The position numbers and the translations under genes were made by a program. Under the pieces are notes generated by a model that worked only from the letters and a program-made list of their open reading frames with translations, ran no database searches and had not been told where the DNA came from. A DNA stretch of 18,780 nt. Source: Flavobacteriales bacterium UBA979. GTDB taxonomy: Bacteria > Bacteroidota > Bacteroidia > Flavobacteriales_D > Sanyastnellaceae. Where the stretch lies: positions 1 to 18,780 of the forward strand of contig DBBR01000109.1 in the NCBI GenBank assembly GCA_002292325.1, read 5' to 3'. Below are positions 8,130 through 16,780 of this stretch, in pieces (positions within the stretch are counted from its first letter, which is position 1; each line of letters begins with the position of its first letter).

Positions 8130-10418
8130 TTGAAAGGGACAAAGCGATCTTGGAGTGTTTTGATTTTGACCGCCTCCGTTTGGTTGATGGGGTGTGAAAA
8201 CACCACAACAGATGGAGCTGTAGGATCACATGCCGTCTTCGTGGATTCCGTTTTGCAGTCAATGACGCTCGAAGACAAAGTAGGGGAGATGACCCAATTG
8301 ACCCTCGGTGCAATTGGAGTTGGCAAACCATACAAGTTGGTTGAGCCTCAGCGGTTGGACACTGCAAAAGCATACGACGCCCTCGTGACCAACCGGGTAG
8401 GTAGCGTGCTCAACTGCGGCAACCACGAGCACACGCCGGAGAAGTGGCATGAGTTCATTGCAGGTATTCAGCATTATGCTCAACAGAAGGAGTCCAAGAT
8501 TCCGGTGTTGTATGGGGTCGATGCCATCCATGGGCCTACTTACACCACCAACGCTGTTTTGGTGCCTCAACAAATAGGTTTGGCAGCAACATGGAATGAG
8601 GATTTGGTGCGAGAAAATGCGGAGAATACGGCGGCTCAAATTTTTGGATGCGGTATTCCATGGAATTTTTCTCCGGTATTGGATTTGGGAAGAGACCCAC
8701 GGTGGCCTCGGTTTTGGGAAACGTTTGGCGAAGATCCACTTCTGGCGAGTCGGATGGGTGTTGCTATGGTGGAAGGCTACCAAAACGGCGAAGTGCCTAT
8801 CGCAGCCACGTTGAAGCATTTCTTTGGTTACGGTTTCACCCTTTCAGGGAATGATCGGACTCCTGCCTGGATTCCAGAGCGTGAGTTGAGGGAATATTTC
8901 TTACCAAGCTTCAAAGCGGCAATTGATGCTGGCGCGATGTCCATTATGGTCAATAGCGGGGAGATCAATGGCATTCCCGTCCATACCAATAAATGGATGT
9001 TGACGGATCTTTTACGAGACGAGTTGGGTTTCGAAGGAGTTGTTGTCACCGATTGGGAGGATGTAAAGTATCTGTACACACGACACATGGTCGCAAAGGA
9101 TTACAAGGAAGCCACTCGTATGTCCATTGAGGCCGGAATTGACATGTGCATGGTCCCGCTTGACTTTGGTTTTACGGAAGCCTTGTTAGCGCTGGTGAGA
9201 GAAGGCAGTATTTCTGAATCTCGAATCGATGAATCCGTTCGGCGAATTCTCGTGATGAAAAAGCAATTGGGGTTGTTCGAGACGGGTGGAATGCCGCCTG
9301 CGCTGGAAGATTACCCGAACAGAGAGGAGTTTGAAGACGATGCTGCCCAAGCCGCGCTTGAGTCCATCACATTGCTCAAGAACGAAGGCCAGAATGTTGT
9401 TGACCCCGTCCAACCTGTTTTGCCTTTGGGTAAATCGGGAAAGCTATTTGTCACAGGACCAACAGCCCACAGTTTGAATGCGCTCAATGGAGGCTGGACT
9501 GGAACGTGGCAAGGCCGAGATACAGTTTACAACACCCCGGGAATGCCGCATTTAGTTGAGGCGCTCTCCAATCGATTTGGGATCAAGCGAGTTGTCAGTG
9601 AGAAATTGGCAATGGATTTTGAAACGGCAGAGATTGATCGTGTCATTCGTGCCATTGAACAGACCCGGCCGGATTACGTTGTACTCGCCTTGGGTGAAAT
9701 GCCTTACACAGAGATACCGGGCAACGACGAAGATTTAGCTCTGTTTGGTAACCAAAAAGCATTGATTCGTGCTGTGCATAAAATGGGTTTGCCCACCATC
9801 GGAGTTTTCATCGAAGGCCGTCCGCGCACCTTCGACGACGTGGAGCCTTTCATGGACGCCATTGTCATGGCGTATTTGCCAGGTGATTTTGGCGGTGATG
9901 CCATCGCGCAGGTTTTAGAAGGATCGTACAACCCAAGTGGTCGATTGCCGTTCACATGGCCTCGACACCCTTCTTCGCATGTGACTTATGATCACAAACA
10001 CACGGAGGAAATTGGCACGGATTTTTACACGAATGGATTCAATCCGCAATACTCATTTTCGCATGGACTGAGCTATTCATCTGTGGAAGTGACGGACTTG
10101 CGATTGGAACAGACATCTTATGATATGGGTGATACCATTCATTTGATGGTAGGCCTGACCAACGTGGGAGATCGAATCACCAATGAATTAGTCTGCGTAT
10201 TCAGTCAGGATAGTGTAGCGTCTATTACGCCAAGCGTCGATCGACTGCGGTATTTTGATCGGGTAATGGTTGGACCGCGAGAATCAATGTCGTTAAGTGT
10301 TTCTTTGCCCGTGGAGGAATTGTCCTTCATCAATGCCGCCCTTCAAGAGGTGGTGGAGCCGGGTGCTTTTTCACTTCGCGTCGGTTCCAAGACTGTTGCC
10401 TTCAACGTAAATGAATAA
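8130..10418 (+). CDS. GH3 family beta-glucosidase / exo-beta-glucanase lipoprotein
   Basis: 762 residues with a lipoprotein signal (SVWLMGC, Cys22). The N-terminal TIM barrel (about 35-385) has VLYGVDAIHG, NFSPVLDLGRDPRW, ETFGEDP, TLKHFFGYG and VVVTDWEDV. Asp308 in TDW is the predicted nucleophile. The second alpha/beta domain (about 405-620) has ALGEMPYTE with Glu523 as likely acid/base, as in the GEHPYTE motif of barley-type beta-glucan exohydrolases. A C-terminal fibronectin-III-like domain (about 650-760) begins after YSFSHGLSYS. The reaction is release of glucose from non-reducing ends of beta-glucan oligosaccharides; beta-1,3 preference is inferred from the GH16 partner. The residues after Cys22 (ENTTTDG) are not strongly acidic, so periplasmic facing is plausible. 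It is the first gene of the operon. The ATG follows an A-rich leader, not a Shine-Dalgarno sequence. Confidence 0.92.
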   Translation: MKGTKRSWSVLILTASVWLMGCENTTTDGAVGSHAVFVDSVLQSMTLEDKVGEMTQLTLGAIGVGKPYKLVEPQRLDTAKAYDALVTNRVGSVLNCGNHEHTPEKWHEFIAGIQHYAQQKESKIPVLYGVDAIHGPTYTTNAVLVPQQIGLAATWNEDLVRENAENTAAQIFGCGIPWNFSPVLDLGRDPRWPRFWETFGEDPLLASRMGVAMVEGYQNGEVPIAATLKHFFGYGFTLSGNDRTPAWIPERELREYFLPSFKAAIDAGAMSIMVNSGEINGIPVHTNKWMLTDLLRDELGFEGVVVTDWEDVKYLYTRHMVAKDYKEATRMSIEAGIDMCMVPLDFGFTEALLALVREGSISESRIDESVRRILVMKKQLGLFETGGMPPALEDYPNREEFEDDAAQAALESITLLKNEGQNVVDPVQPVLPLGKSGKLFVTGPTAHSLNALNGGWTGTWQGRDTVYNTPGMPHLVEALSNRFGIKRVVSEKLAMDFETAEIDRVIRAIEQTRPDYVVLALGEMPYTEIPGNDEDLALFGNQKALIRAVHKMGLPTIGVFIEGRPRTFDDVEPFMDAIVMAYLPGDFGGDAIAQVLEGSYNPSGRLPFTWPRHPSSHVTYDHKHTEEIGTDFYTNGFNPQYSFSHGLSYSSVEVTDLRLEQTSYDMGDTIHLMVGLTNVGDRITNELVCVFSQDSVASITPSVDRLRYFDRVMVGPRESMSLSVSLPVEELSFINAALQEVVEPGAFSLRVGSKTVAFNVNE

Positions 10419-10443
10419 AAAACAAACCTTTAAACCTTCTAAT

Positions 10444-12156
10444 ATGAAGCACATTTTTACCCTAGCCTTTTTGGCATGTATGCTGGGTTCATACGCTCAA
10501 GTCGGAATCGTCACTTGGGAAGTGAACATGGCGAACGAAGAAGTCTCTCCTGACGGTGTTTACCTCGCAGGTGGAGATTATTTTGGAATTCCTGGAGACA
10601 ACCCAATGGCAGACGATGACGGCGACGGCGTCTGGACCATCACCTTGGCGATGCCCTTGGGTTATTCTGGAGCTTACACCTTTACGAATGGAGCTTGCAC
10701 GGATTGGTCGTGCAAAGAAAATGTCGTTGGACAGGACTGTGCTTATGGCCAATGGAGTGACCGGCTCTTGCCAGAAGTAACTTCTGCCGGAGCAACCATT
10801 TCGACCTGTTTTTCTCAATGTTCAACAGACGGCTCATGCGCAACACTGAGCAGCTCCGATGTCACATTTCGTGTGGACATGTCAGAGCAAGTCGTGACCA
10901 ATGGAGTATTCCTCCACGCTGCATTTGACGGTTGGGGATCGATTCCAATGAACGATGACAATGGAGACAATGTTTTTGAATACACGACCAACCTTGATGG
11001 GGGGGTGTATCAATACCTTTTCCAGAACGGAGAAGGTGGAAACGAGCAGTTTGATTCAACTTATGTTGAATGCACTTTGACCAGTGGAGCCTTTACGAAT
11101 CGTTTGCTCGAAGTTGAAGGTGGCGATGCCATGGTATTGGACGCTTATTGCTTCAATAGTTGCTCCGGATGCGAAGGCGGAGGCGATAGCATCCTTACGG
11201 TCACGTTCAACGTCAATATGGCAAATGAAGAGGTGGATCCAACGGGTGTATACCTCGCGGGTGGTGCCGCCTTTGGTGCCCCAGGTGACAATCCCATGTC
11301 CGACGACGATGGCGACGGGATCTATTCGATAACCCTGGAAGTTGATTCTGGATTTTCCAGCCACTATACTTTCACGAATGGCGCTTGTGCCGACTGGTCG
11401 TGTAAGGAGAACCTGGCAGGCCTGCCTTGCGGAGACCCCAACAACTACAACGATCGCTTCCTCGAAGCTGTGACACAAGACGTGGTGCTGAGCACGTGTT
11501 TTGGACAGTGCAGTACGGATGGTACGTGTGAGGCGAACGCTCCTATTCCAGTAACCTTCCGGGTGGACATGAGTGAGCAACTAGTGATCAGTGGTGTCAC
11601 CATTTTTGGCGGGTCCATTAACGGTTGGAACAACACCGCCACGCCTATGTTGGACGACGACGGCGACGGCGTATACGAAGCTACAATTGACTTGACGCCC
11701 GGTGGGCATGAGTATAAATTCGTAAACAGTGGAGTTGAAGAGGTGTTTGATCCCGTTGTACACGGTGATTGCACGGTGTCCACGCCCGACTCTGTATACA
11801 CAAATCGCTACTTGTTCATCGAAACAGAAGAGTCGATTACGACAGATGCTTATTGCTTCAACGCATGCGTAGCTTGTGAAACAGGCACAGGTATGAACGA
11901 ATCAATGGGCCTTGAGTTCCAATTGGTGCCCAACGTGACCAGTGACCTGGTTGAATTGCGTTTGAACCAACCCAATGCGTTCCCAATGAACGTAACAGTG
12001 GTTTCTTACACAGGAAGTGCAGTTATGAGTCAGCAAATCCCAGCAGGAGTTACTTCATGGACCTTGGATATGACCTCTGAGGCAAATGGGCTTTACTTTG
12101 TACAACTTGAGTCCCGCGGCATGGGCGTGACGCAAAAGCTGATGAAAGTGCAATAA
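10444..12156 (+). CDS. T9SS-secreted protein with A-B-A-B carbohydrate-binding-like repeats
   Basis: 570 residues from the ATG at 10444. An in-frame ATG at 10411 lies inside the GH3 gene and would put 11 residues before the signal peptide, so it is rejected. Residues 1-19 are a signal peptide ending at SYAQ. Two domain types then alternate: A1 22-132, B1 139-244, A2 252-362, B2 369-479. Each opens with VT(F/W)xVxM and carries an acidic loop (DDDGDG in A1, A2 and B2; DDNGDN in B1) that could bind calcium. A domains hold six Cys (85, 90, 99, 122, 126, 132 in A1) at identical spacing in A2; B domains hold four. The folds look like starch-binding or SusE/F-type beta-sandwiches, but I cannot name the family. 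Residues about 486-570 resemble a type A T9SS sorting domain (FQLVPN...GLYFVQLESRG...KLMKVQ). A surface-displayed or released glycan-binding protein is the best guess. No catalytic motif is evident. Confidence 0.8.
   Translation: MKHIFTLAFLACMLGSYAQVGIVTWEVNMANEEVSPDGVYLAGGDYFGIPGDNPMADDDGDGVWTITLAMPLGYSGAYTFTNGACTDWSCKENVVGQDCAYGQWSDRLLPEVTSAGATISTCFSQCSTDGSCATLSSSDVTFRVDMSEQVVTNGVFLHAAFDGWGSIPMNDDNGDNVFEYTTNLDGGVYQYLFQNGEGGNEQFDSTYVECTLTSGAFTNRLLEVEGGDAMVLDAYCFNSCSGCEGGGDSILTVTFNVNMANEEVDPTGVYLAGGAAFGAPGDNPMSDDDGDGIYSITLEVDSGFSSHYTFTNGACADWSCKENLAGLPCGDPNNYNDRFLEAVTQDVVLSTCFGQCSTDGTCEANAPIPVTFRVDMSEQLVISGVTIFGGSINGWNNTATPMLDDDGDGVYEATIDLTPGGHEYKFVNSGVEEVFDPVVHGDCTVSTPDSVYTNRYLFIETEESITTDAYCFNACVACETGTGMNESMGLEFQLVPNVTSDLVELRLNQPNAFPMNVTVVSYTGSAVMSQQIPAGVTSWTLDMTSEANGLYFVQLESRGMGVTQKLMKVQ
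10510..11199 (+). repeat. Intragenic repeat unit 1 (domains A1+B1)
   Basis: First copy of a two-domain unit, residues 23-252 of the T9SS protein. It aligns with the next copy at a constant offset of 230 residues (690 bases) over all of domain A and the start of domain B. The offset grows to 235 near the end of B. Confidence 0.75.
11200..11889 (+). repeat. Intragenic repeat unit 2 (domains A2+B2)
   Basis: Second copy, residues 253-482. All six Cys of domain A recur exactly 230 residues later. Stretches such as YTFTNGAC and STCF.QCSTDG are identical in protein but differ at codon level, so the duplication is not recent. Confidence 0.75.
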
Positions 12157-12192
12157 GCGCATTCACTAGTTAAACAATCTGATCAAAATAGA

Positions 12193-15100
12193 ATGAAAAA
12201 GTTGCTGATAGCAATCAACTTCGTTTTTGCCATTATGGTAACGGCCTTTTCGCAAGGAAAGGCCGTTACCGGAGTGGTGACCGCTGCCGAAGACGGCACG
12301 GCCCTACCTGGGGTAACGGTGGTTGAGAAGGGCACCCAAAATGCCTCATTTACAGACCTCGACGGAAACTACACGATTCAAGTGACCAAACAAGACGCCA
12401 TTTTGGTGTTTTCTTTCATTGGCTACACTCCTAAGAATGTTTCTGTAGCAGGAAAAGATGCAGTGAACGCATCGCTGGAAATGGATGTGGCGGGTCTAGA
12501 AGAAGTAATTGTGGTGGGCTACGGCAACCAAAAAAGGAGTAAAATTTCAGGTGCAGTTGGCACCATTGACACAAAAGAAATCACGTCCTTACCGGTTTTA
12601 AGAACAGAACAAGCCCTGCAGGGAAGAGCTGCAGGAGTGCAAGTGACCCAAAACTCCGGCCAGCCCGGATCTACTCAATCCATCCGTATACGTGGAACAG
12701 GCTCATTGAATAACGCCGAACCTTTGTATGTGATTGATGGAATCCCGAGTGCTGGGATTGATTACCTGAACCCTGCTGATATTGCGTCCATTTCCATTTT
12801 GAAGGACGCGGCGTCAGCAGCGATTTACGGTGCTCGTGGTGGAAACGGTGTGGTCTTGATCACGACCAAAACGGGTTCCAAAAATCAGAAACCTCAAATT
12901 ACCTATGAGAGTTACTACGGCATGCAAGAGCCATGGAAGTACATGGCCTTGTTGAATGCGGAGGAGTATGGAATTCTCATGAACGAGAGCCGCTCAGCTG
13001 CGGGATTGTTGCCGCTTGAAGCGTTATCCAATCCATCGGCGTTGGGAGAGGGAGAGGACTGGCAAGACGAAATCTTCCAGCGTGCCCCCATGATGAACCA
13101 TAGCTTTAGTTTCACCAATGGAACCGAGAGTTCTTCTACGGCAGTAGGAGGGAGTTATTTTGTTCAAGACGGCATTGTTGGCGGCGAGAAAGGGCGGTTT
13201 GAGCGTTACACTTTTCGAATCAACACCCGCCAAGATGCGGGAGATAAGTTTCGGATGGGACAAAATATCAACTTCACCCACCTCGACCGGTCAGCATTGG
13301 CTGAGAACAACGAATTCAACTCGGTGGTTGGTCGTGCCTTGAACATGGACCCTACGACGGAAGCGATGCGTCCCGACGGATCGTATGCGTATTCAACCAT
13401 GATCGACTCGGACATTGCTAATCCAGCCAATCAAATTGCTCTGAATAACGACTTTTGGACCACCAATCGATTTGTTGGTTCTGTATTCGGAGAATATGAC
13501 ATTTTATCCAACCTCAAGTTCCGCTCTACGATGTCTGTGGATTTGAGTTTGGGTTCTCATCGCGTTTTTTCTCCGAGCTATGACCTCGGAATCGGTCCCA
13601 ATGATCCTGATCGTCCAGCCTATGAATGGCGCGAGGTCAATGGCCTCATGCTTGGTGAAAACAAGTGGAGCAATTGGCAATGGGAAAACACGGTAACCTA
13701 TGATAAAGAGCTATCCAATGGCGACGACGTTCAAGTCGTCGCGGGCTATTCAGCATTGAATAACCTTTCGACCAATTTTTATGGTTTCCGGGATAGTCTC
13801 GCATCCAACGACTTACAGTATGCGTACTTAAATAACAGCTTGAACGCGCAAGAGCAGGCACCTTCTGCTAGTGGAGGCACGACTGCATCGGCATTTGTAG
13901 GCCAGTTTGTTCGATTGAATTACGGTTTGGGCGATGCATGGTCATTGTCGGGGACGGTTCGTCGCGATGGCTCCTCCCGATTCGGTGTGAATAACCGGTA
14001 CGGAATCTTCCCATCGGTTTCTGCCGCTTGGAACATGACTGAATTGCCTTGGGTCGCAGAGAAAGACTGGATTGACTTCTTGAAATTGCGTGCGAGTTGG
14101 GGGCAGAACGGAAATGCGGATGGCATTGGGAACTTCGACTATACCTCGCTGGTGTACAATGGCTTGAATTACACGTTCGGCAGTGAACAGGTCCAGACCA
14201 ACGGTGCGGGTCCGGTGAACACGTCCAATCCCGATTTGAAATGGGAGACGGTGGAGCAAACCAACGTCGGCATCGACGCTGACTTGTACGATGGGAAGTT
14301 GAACATCGTCGCGGATTACTTTGTGAAAAGCACGAACGACATGCTGGCTGTGGTTCCACTTCCAGGTGTCGTTGGCTTCTTGCCATCAGCGACCAATGTG
14401 GCTTCTGCTAAGAACTCCGGTGTGGAGTTTGCCGTGAACCACCGAAATCAAGTGGGTGATTTCAATTACTCGATTGGCGGTAACATTGCCTTCATCCGCA
14501 ACGAAGTGACTGATTTGGGTGAAGGGGGGCAGCCTGTTGCGACCGGTTCAGTATTTGGAATTGGCGACTTGGTGGCTTACACCGAAATAGGTCAGCCCAT
14601 TGCTTATTTCTATGGATATGAGACGGACGGGATTTTCCAAACGGATGAAGAGGCTGCGGCGAATACTTCGTTGCCCAACGCGCAAGCGGGAGACGTTATT
14701 TTCGTTGACCAGAACAGCGATGGTGTTGTTGATTCCGATGACAAAGTCATGATTGGAAATCCTCACCCGGATTTCACCTACGGTATCAACATGGAGGCAA
14801 GCTACAAGAACTTCGATTTCACGCTCTTTTTGCAAGGCTCACAAGGCAACGACTTATTGAACGGCGCATTCCGGTACGATTTGAATACGACCAATCTGCC
14901 TGTTGCAGCATTGGAGCGTTGGACAGGCGAAGGGACGAGCAACTTGTACCCTCGCATCTCGCATGCTGACCCGAACCAAAACAACCGAATTTCGGATCGT
15001 TTTGTGGAGGATGGATCCTACATGCGGATCAAGAATGTGCAATTGGGCTATACCCTTCCTGATAATGCAATGCAACGTTTGAAGATTGGAAAGTGTCGTG

Positions 15101-15252
15101 TATATGTGGCAGCGAATAATCTATTTACGTTTACTCAGTATTCGGGACTCGATCCCGAGGTCGGAACGCGAGGAACGCTTGAAATCGGAATCGATCGTGG
15201 TTTCTACCCTTCAGCGCGAACGTTCATTGCGGGCATTAATGTAAACTTCTAA
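12193..15252 (+). CDS. susC: SusC/RagA-type TonB-dependent outer-membrane transporter
   Basis: 1019 residues. Residues 1-21 are a signal peptide. Residues about 24-98 form a carboxypeptidase-regulatory-like beta-sandwich (VTGVVTAAEDGTALPGVTV...TDLDGNY). EEVIVVGYG at 103-111 is the TonB-box-like region. The plug follows (about 115-228) with the SusC signature LKDAASAAIYGARGGNGV and then ITTKTG. The remainder is the 22-strand-type barrel, ending in FIAGINVNF with a C-terminal Phe. An acidic loop near 838-849 (DQNSDGVVDSDD) is common in SusC proteins. It imports oligosaccharides across the outer membrane with TonB/ExbBD energy and works as a lidded pair with the SusD protein 10 bases downstream. 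Length is normal. Its first codons contain a long hairpin (12236-12271). Substrate, probably beta-1,3-glucan oligosaccharide, is inferred from neighbours. Confidence 0.97.
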   Translation: MKKLLIAINFVFAIMVTAFSQGKAVTGVVTAAEDGTALPGVTVVEKGTQNASFTDLDGNYTIQVTKQDAILVFSFIGYTPKNVSVAGKDAVNASLEMDVAGLEEVIVVGYGNQKRSKISGAVGTIDTKEITSLPVLRTEQALQGRAAGVQVTQNSGQPGSTQSIRIRGTGSLNNAEPLYVIDGIPSAGIDYLNPADIASISILKDAASAAIYGARGGNGVVLITTKTGSKNQKPQITYESYYGMQEPWKYMALLNAEEYGILMNESRSAAGLLPLEALSNPSALGEGEDWQDEIFQRAPMMNHSFSFTNGTESSSTAVGGSYFVQDGIVGGEKGRFERYTFRINTRQDAGDKFRMGQNINFTHLDRSALAENNEFNSVVGRALNMDPTTEAMRPDGSYAYSTMIDSDIANPANQIALNNDFWTTNRFVGSVFGEYDILSNLKFRSTMSVDLSLGSHRVFSPSYDLGIGPNDPDRPAYEWREVNGLMLGENKWSNWQWENTVTYDKELSNGDDVQVVAGYSALNNLSTNFYGFRDSLASNDLQYAYLNNSLNAQEQAPSASGGTTASAFVGQFVRLNYGLGDAWSLSGTVRRDGSSRFGVNNRYGIFPSVSAAWNMTELPWVAEKDWIDFLKLRASWGQNGNADGIGNFDYTSLVYNGLNYTFGSEQVQTNGAGPVNTSNPDLKWETVEQTNVGIDADLYDGKLNIVADYFVKSTNDMLAVVPLPGVVGFLPSATNVASAKNSGVEFAVNHRNQVGDFNYSIGGNIAFIRNEVTDLGEGGQPVATGSVFGIGDLVAYTEIGQPIAYFYGYETDGIFQTDEEAAANTSLPNAQAGDVIFVDQNSDGVVDSDDKVMIGNPHPDFTYGINMEASYKNFDFTLFLQGSQGNDLLNGAFRYDLNTTNLPVAALERWTGEGTSNLYPRISHADPNQNNRISDRFVEDGSYMRIKNVQLGYTLPDNAMQRLKIGKCRVYVAANNLFTFTQYSGLDPEVGTRGTLEIGIDRGFYPSARTFIAGINVNF
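12236..12271 (+). promoter_or_regulatory. Long GNRA-capped hairpin in the first codons of susC
   Basis: A perfect 12-base inverted repeat (12238-12249 with 12258-12269) extends both ways. Outward it gains G12237-C12270 and U12236-G12271. Inward it gains U12250-G12257 and C12251-G12256. The result is a 16-pair RNA stem closed by GCAA (12252-12255), a GNRA-type tetraloop. It lies 44-79 bases into the gene, over the signal-peptide cleavage region. No U-run follows on the plus strand, so it is not a standard terminator. A role in translation control or mRNA processing is inferred. Confidence 0.6.
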
Positions 15253-15262
15253 GCACAGAAAG

Positions 15263-16780
15263 ATGAATCAGAAAACAACGTTGATAATTGGATTTCTCGC
15301 TGTCGCTCTAGTGGCGTGCAAGCAAGAATTCTTGGAAGTGCAGCCATTGGTCGGATCGACAGAGGCCAATTTCTTCCAAAATGCGGATGATGCTGAATCA
15401 GCCACCATCGCGTGTTACAACAACCTTCAGCAAGAAGTCACCAACATCCAAGGAAGCGCGCAGCTCGCGCCTCACTTTCGATGGTACTTTGGGGACATTT
15501 GCTCAGATGACTCGCATAAGGGAGGGTCAGGCGATGGAGACGAGCCCGAACTGTTTTTATTCGAAAACTTTTCAGGAAACTCTTCGAGCAAATTGGTGCT
15601 CGCCGAATGGCAGGTAGCGTACCGAGGTATTGCATACTGCAACCTTGCATTGGACCGAATTCCAGGCATCGAAATGGATCAACAAGACAAAGATCGATTT
15701 TTAGGTGAGGCATCTTTTATTCGGGCATACTGGTATTTCAATATGGTGACTATGTTTGGCGACGTGCCCCTCATTTTGGGCAATTTGGCACCAAGTGAGT
15801 ATCAGCAAGCCCGATCATCTTCGAATGAGGTGTGGGCGCAGATTGAGGCGGATTTGACATTTGCGCGAGAGAACCTACCTCGACGCAGTGAATTGAGCAT
15901 CGCCGAGACAGGGCGTGCGACGTGGGGAGCGGCGAGTGCACTTTTGGCCAAAGCGCATGCGTACCAAGAAGAATGGCAACCGTGCAACGATATCTGCTTG
16001 GATGTCATGACATCGGGTGAGTATTACTTGGATCCAGATTATGCAAACATTTTCACCGAGTCGGGCGAAAATGGTCCAGGCTCTATCTGGGAGATTCAAT
16101 ACATGAATGCGTCAGGTGGAAACTGGGGCAATCAACTCGAAGGAAGTTTCACCAATGTTTTTCAGCGTGCACGTGGCCAATTTGGTGGCTACGGCTTCAA
16201 CATTCCAGAGCAAAACTTTGTGGATGAATTCGAAAACGGTGATCCGCGTTTGGGCGCAACGGTTTTCCAGGTGGGTGATCAAATGGGTGATCGAGGAGTC
16301 TTCTCCTTGGAGGCCACAGGCATGCCCCATTTGTACTACTCGAAAAAGTTCTTCATCAATGCTTCAGACGAAGCTCCTTTTGGTGATCCGAATCCGAACG
16401 GATTTTCGAATGACCGTGTGATTCGCTATGCAGACGTGATTTTATTCCATGCCGAATCTGCGTATCATCTCGGCAATGAGGGGCTGGCTCGAAATTCTGT
16501 GAACATCATTCGTTCGAGAGCGCGTGGAGGCAACCAAGCGTTGCTGGTTTCACTCGGAACGGATGTCACGGGTCCAGACTTACTTGACGCCATTTACCAT
16601 GAGCGGCGAGTAGAATTGGGAATGGAAGGTCATCGTTTTTTCGATTTGGTTCGAACCGGACGTGGATCGGTTGAATTAGCAGATTGGGGCTTTGTTTCGG
16701 GCACACATGAGGTGTTCCCTATTCCTGAAGTGGAAATAACGCTTTCAGGAGGATTGATTACTCAAAATAACGGATACTAA
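15263..16780 (+). CDS. susD: SusD/RagB-type glycan-binding lipoprotein
   Basis: 505 residues with a lipoprotein signal (VALVAC, Cys19) followed by KQEFLEV. Family hallmarks are EWQVAYRGIAYCNLALDRI, ASFIRAYWYFNMVTMFGDVP, VIRYADVILFHAESAY, IYHERRVELGMEGHRFFDL and the C-terminal PIPEVEI...QNNGY. The mostly helical TPR-like scaffold forms the lid over the SusC barrel and delivers glycan to it. Length is typical. It starts 10 bases after susC, and its TAA stop overlaps the next ATG by one base (TAATG), so the next gene is likely translationally coupled. Aromatic residues such as those in HFRWYFGD and WEIQYMNASGGNWG are candidates for sugar stacking, which is inference. Confidence 0.96.
   Translation: MNQKTTLIIGFLAVALVACKQEFLEVQPLVGSTEANFFQNADDAESATIACYNNLQQEVTNIQGSAQLAPHFRWYFGDICSDDSHKGGSGDGDEPELFLFENFSGNSSSKLVLAEWQVAYRGIAYCNLALDRIPGIEMDQQDKDRFLGEASFIRAYWYFNMVTMFGDVPLILGNLAPSEYQQARSSSNEVWAQIEADLTFARENLPRRSELSIAETGRATWGAASALLAKAHAYQEEWQPCNDICLDVMTSGEYYLDPDYANIFTESGENGPGSIWEIQYMNASGGNWGNQLEGSFTNVFQRARGQFGGYGFNIPEQNFVDEFENGDPRLGATVFQVGDQMGDRGVFSLEATGMPHLYYSKKFFINASDEAPFGDPNPNGFSNDRVIRYADVILFHAESAYHLGNEGLARNSVNIIRSRARGGNQALLVSLGTDVTGPDLLDAIYHERRVELGMEGHRFFDLVRTGRGSVELADWGFVSGTHEVFPIPEVEITLSGGLITQNNGY

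Noticed and set aside
10424..10439. AAACCTTT/AAACCTTC tandem repeat before the T9SS gene
   Set aside because: Only two 8-base copies in an A/T-rich gap; could be chance, and there is no promoter match beside it.
10411..10443. Earlier ATG for the T9SS protein
   Set aside because: It overlaps the GH3 stop and puts a polar 11-residue stretch before the signal peptide.
10695..10715. 7-base inverted repeat TTGCACG...CGTGCAA in domain A1
   Set aside because: Explained by two nearby Cys codons and not kept at the same place in domain A2.
12157..12192. Possible separate promoter for susC
   Set aside because: No TAnnTTTG-like box in the 36-base gap; susC is more simply read through from the upstream genes.
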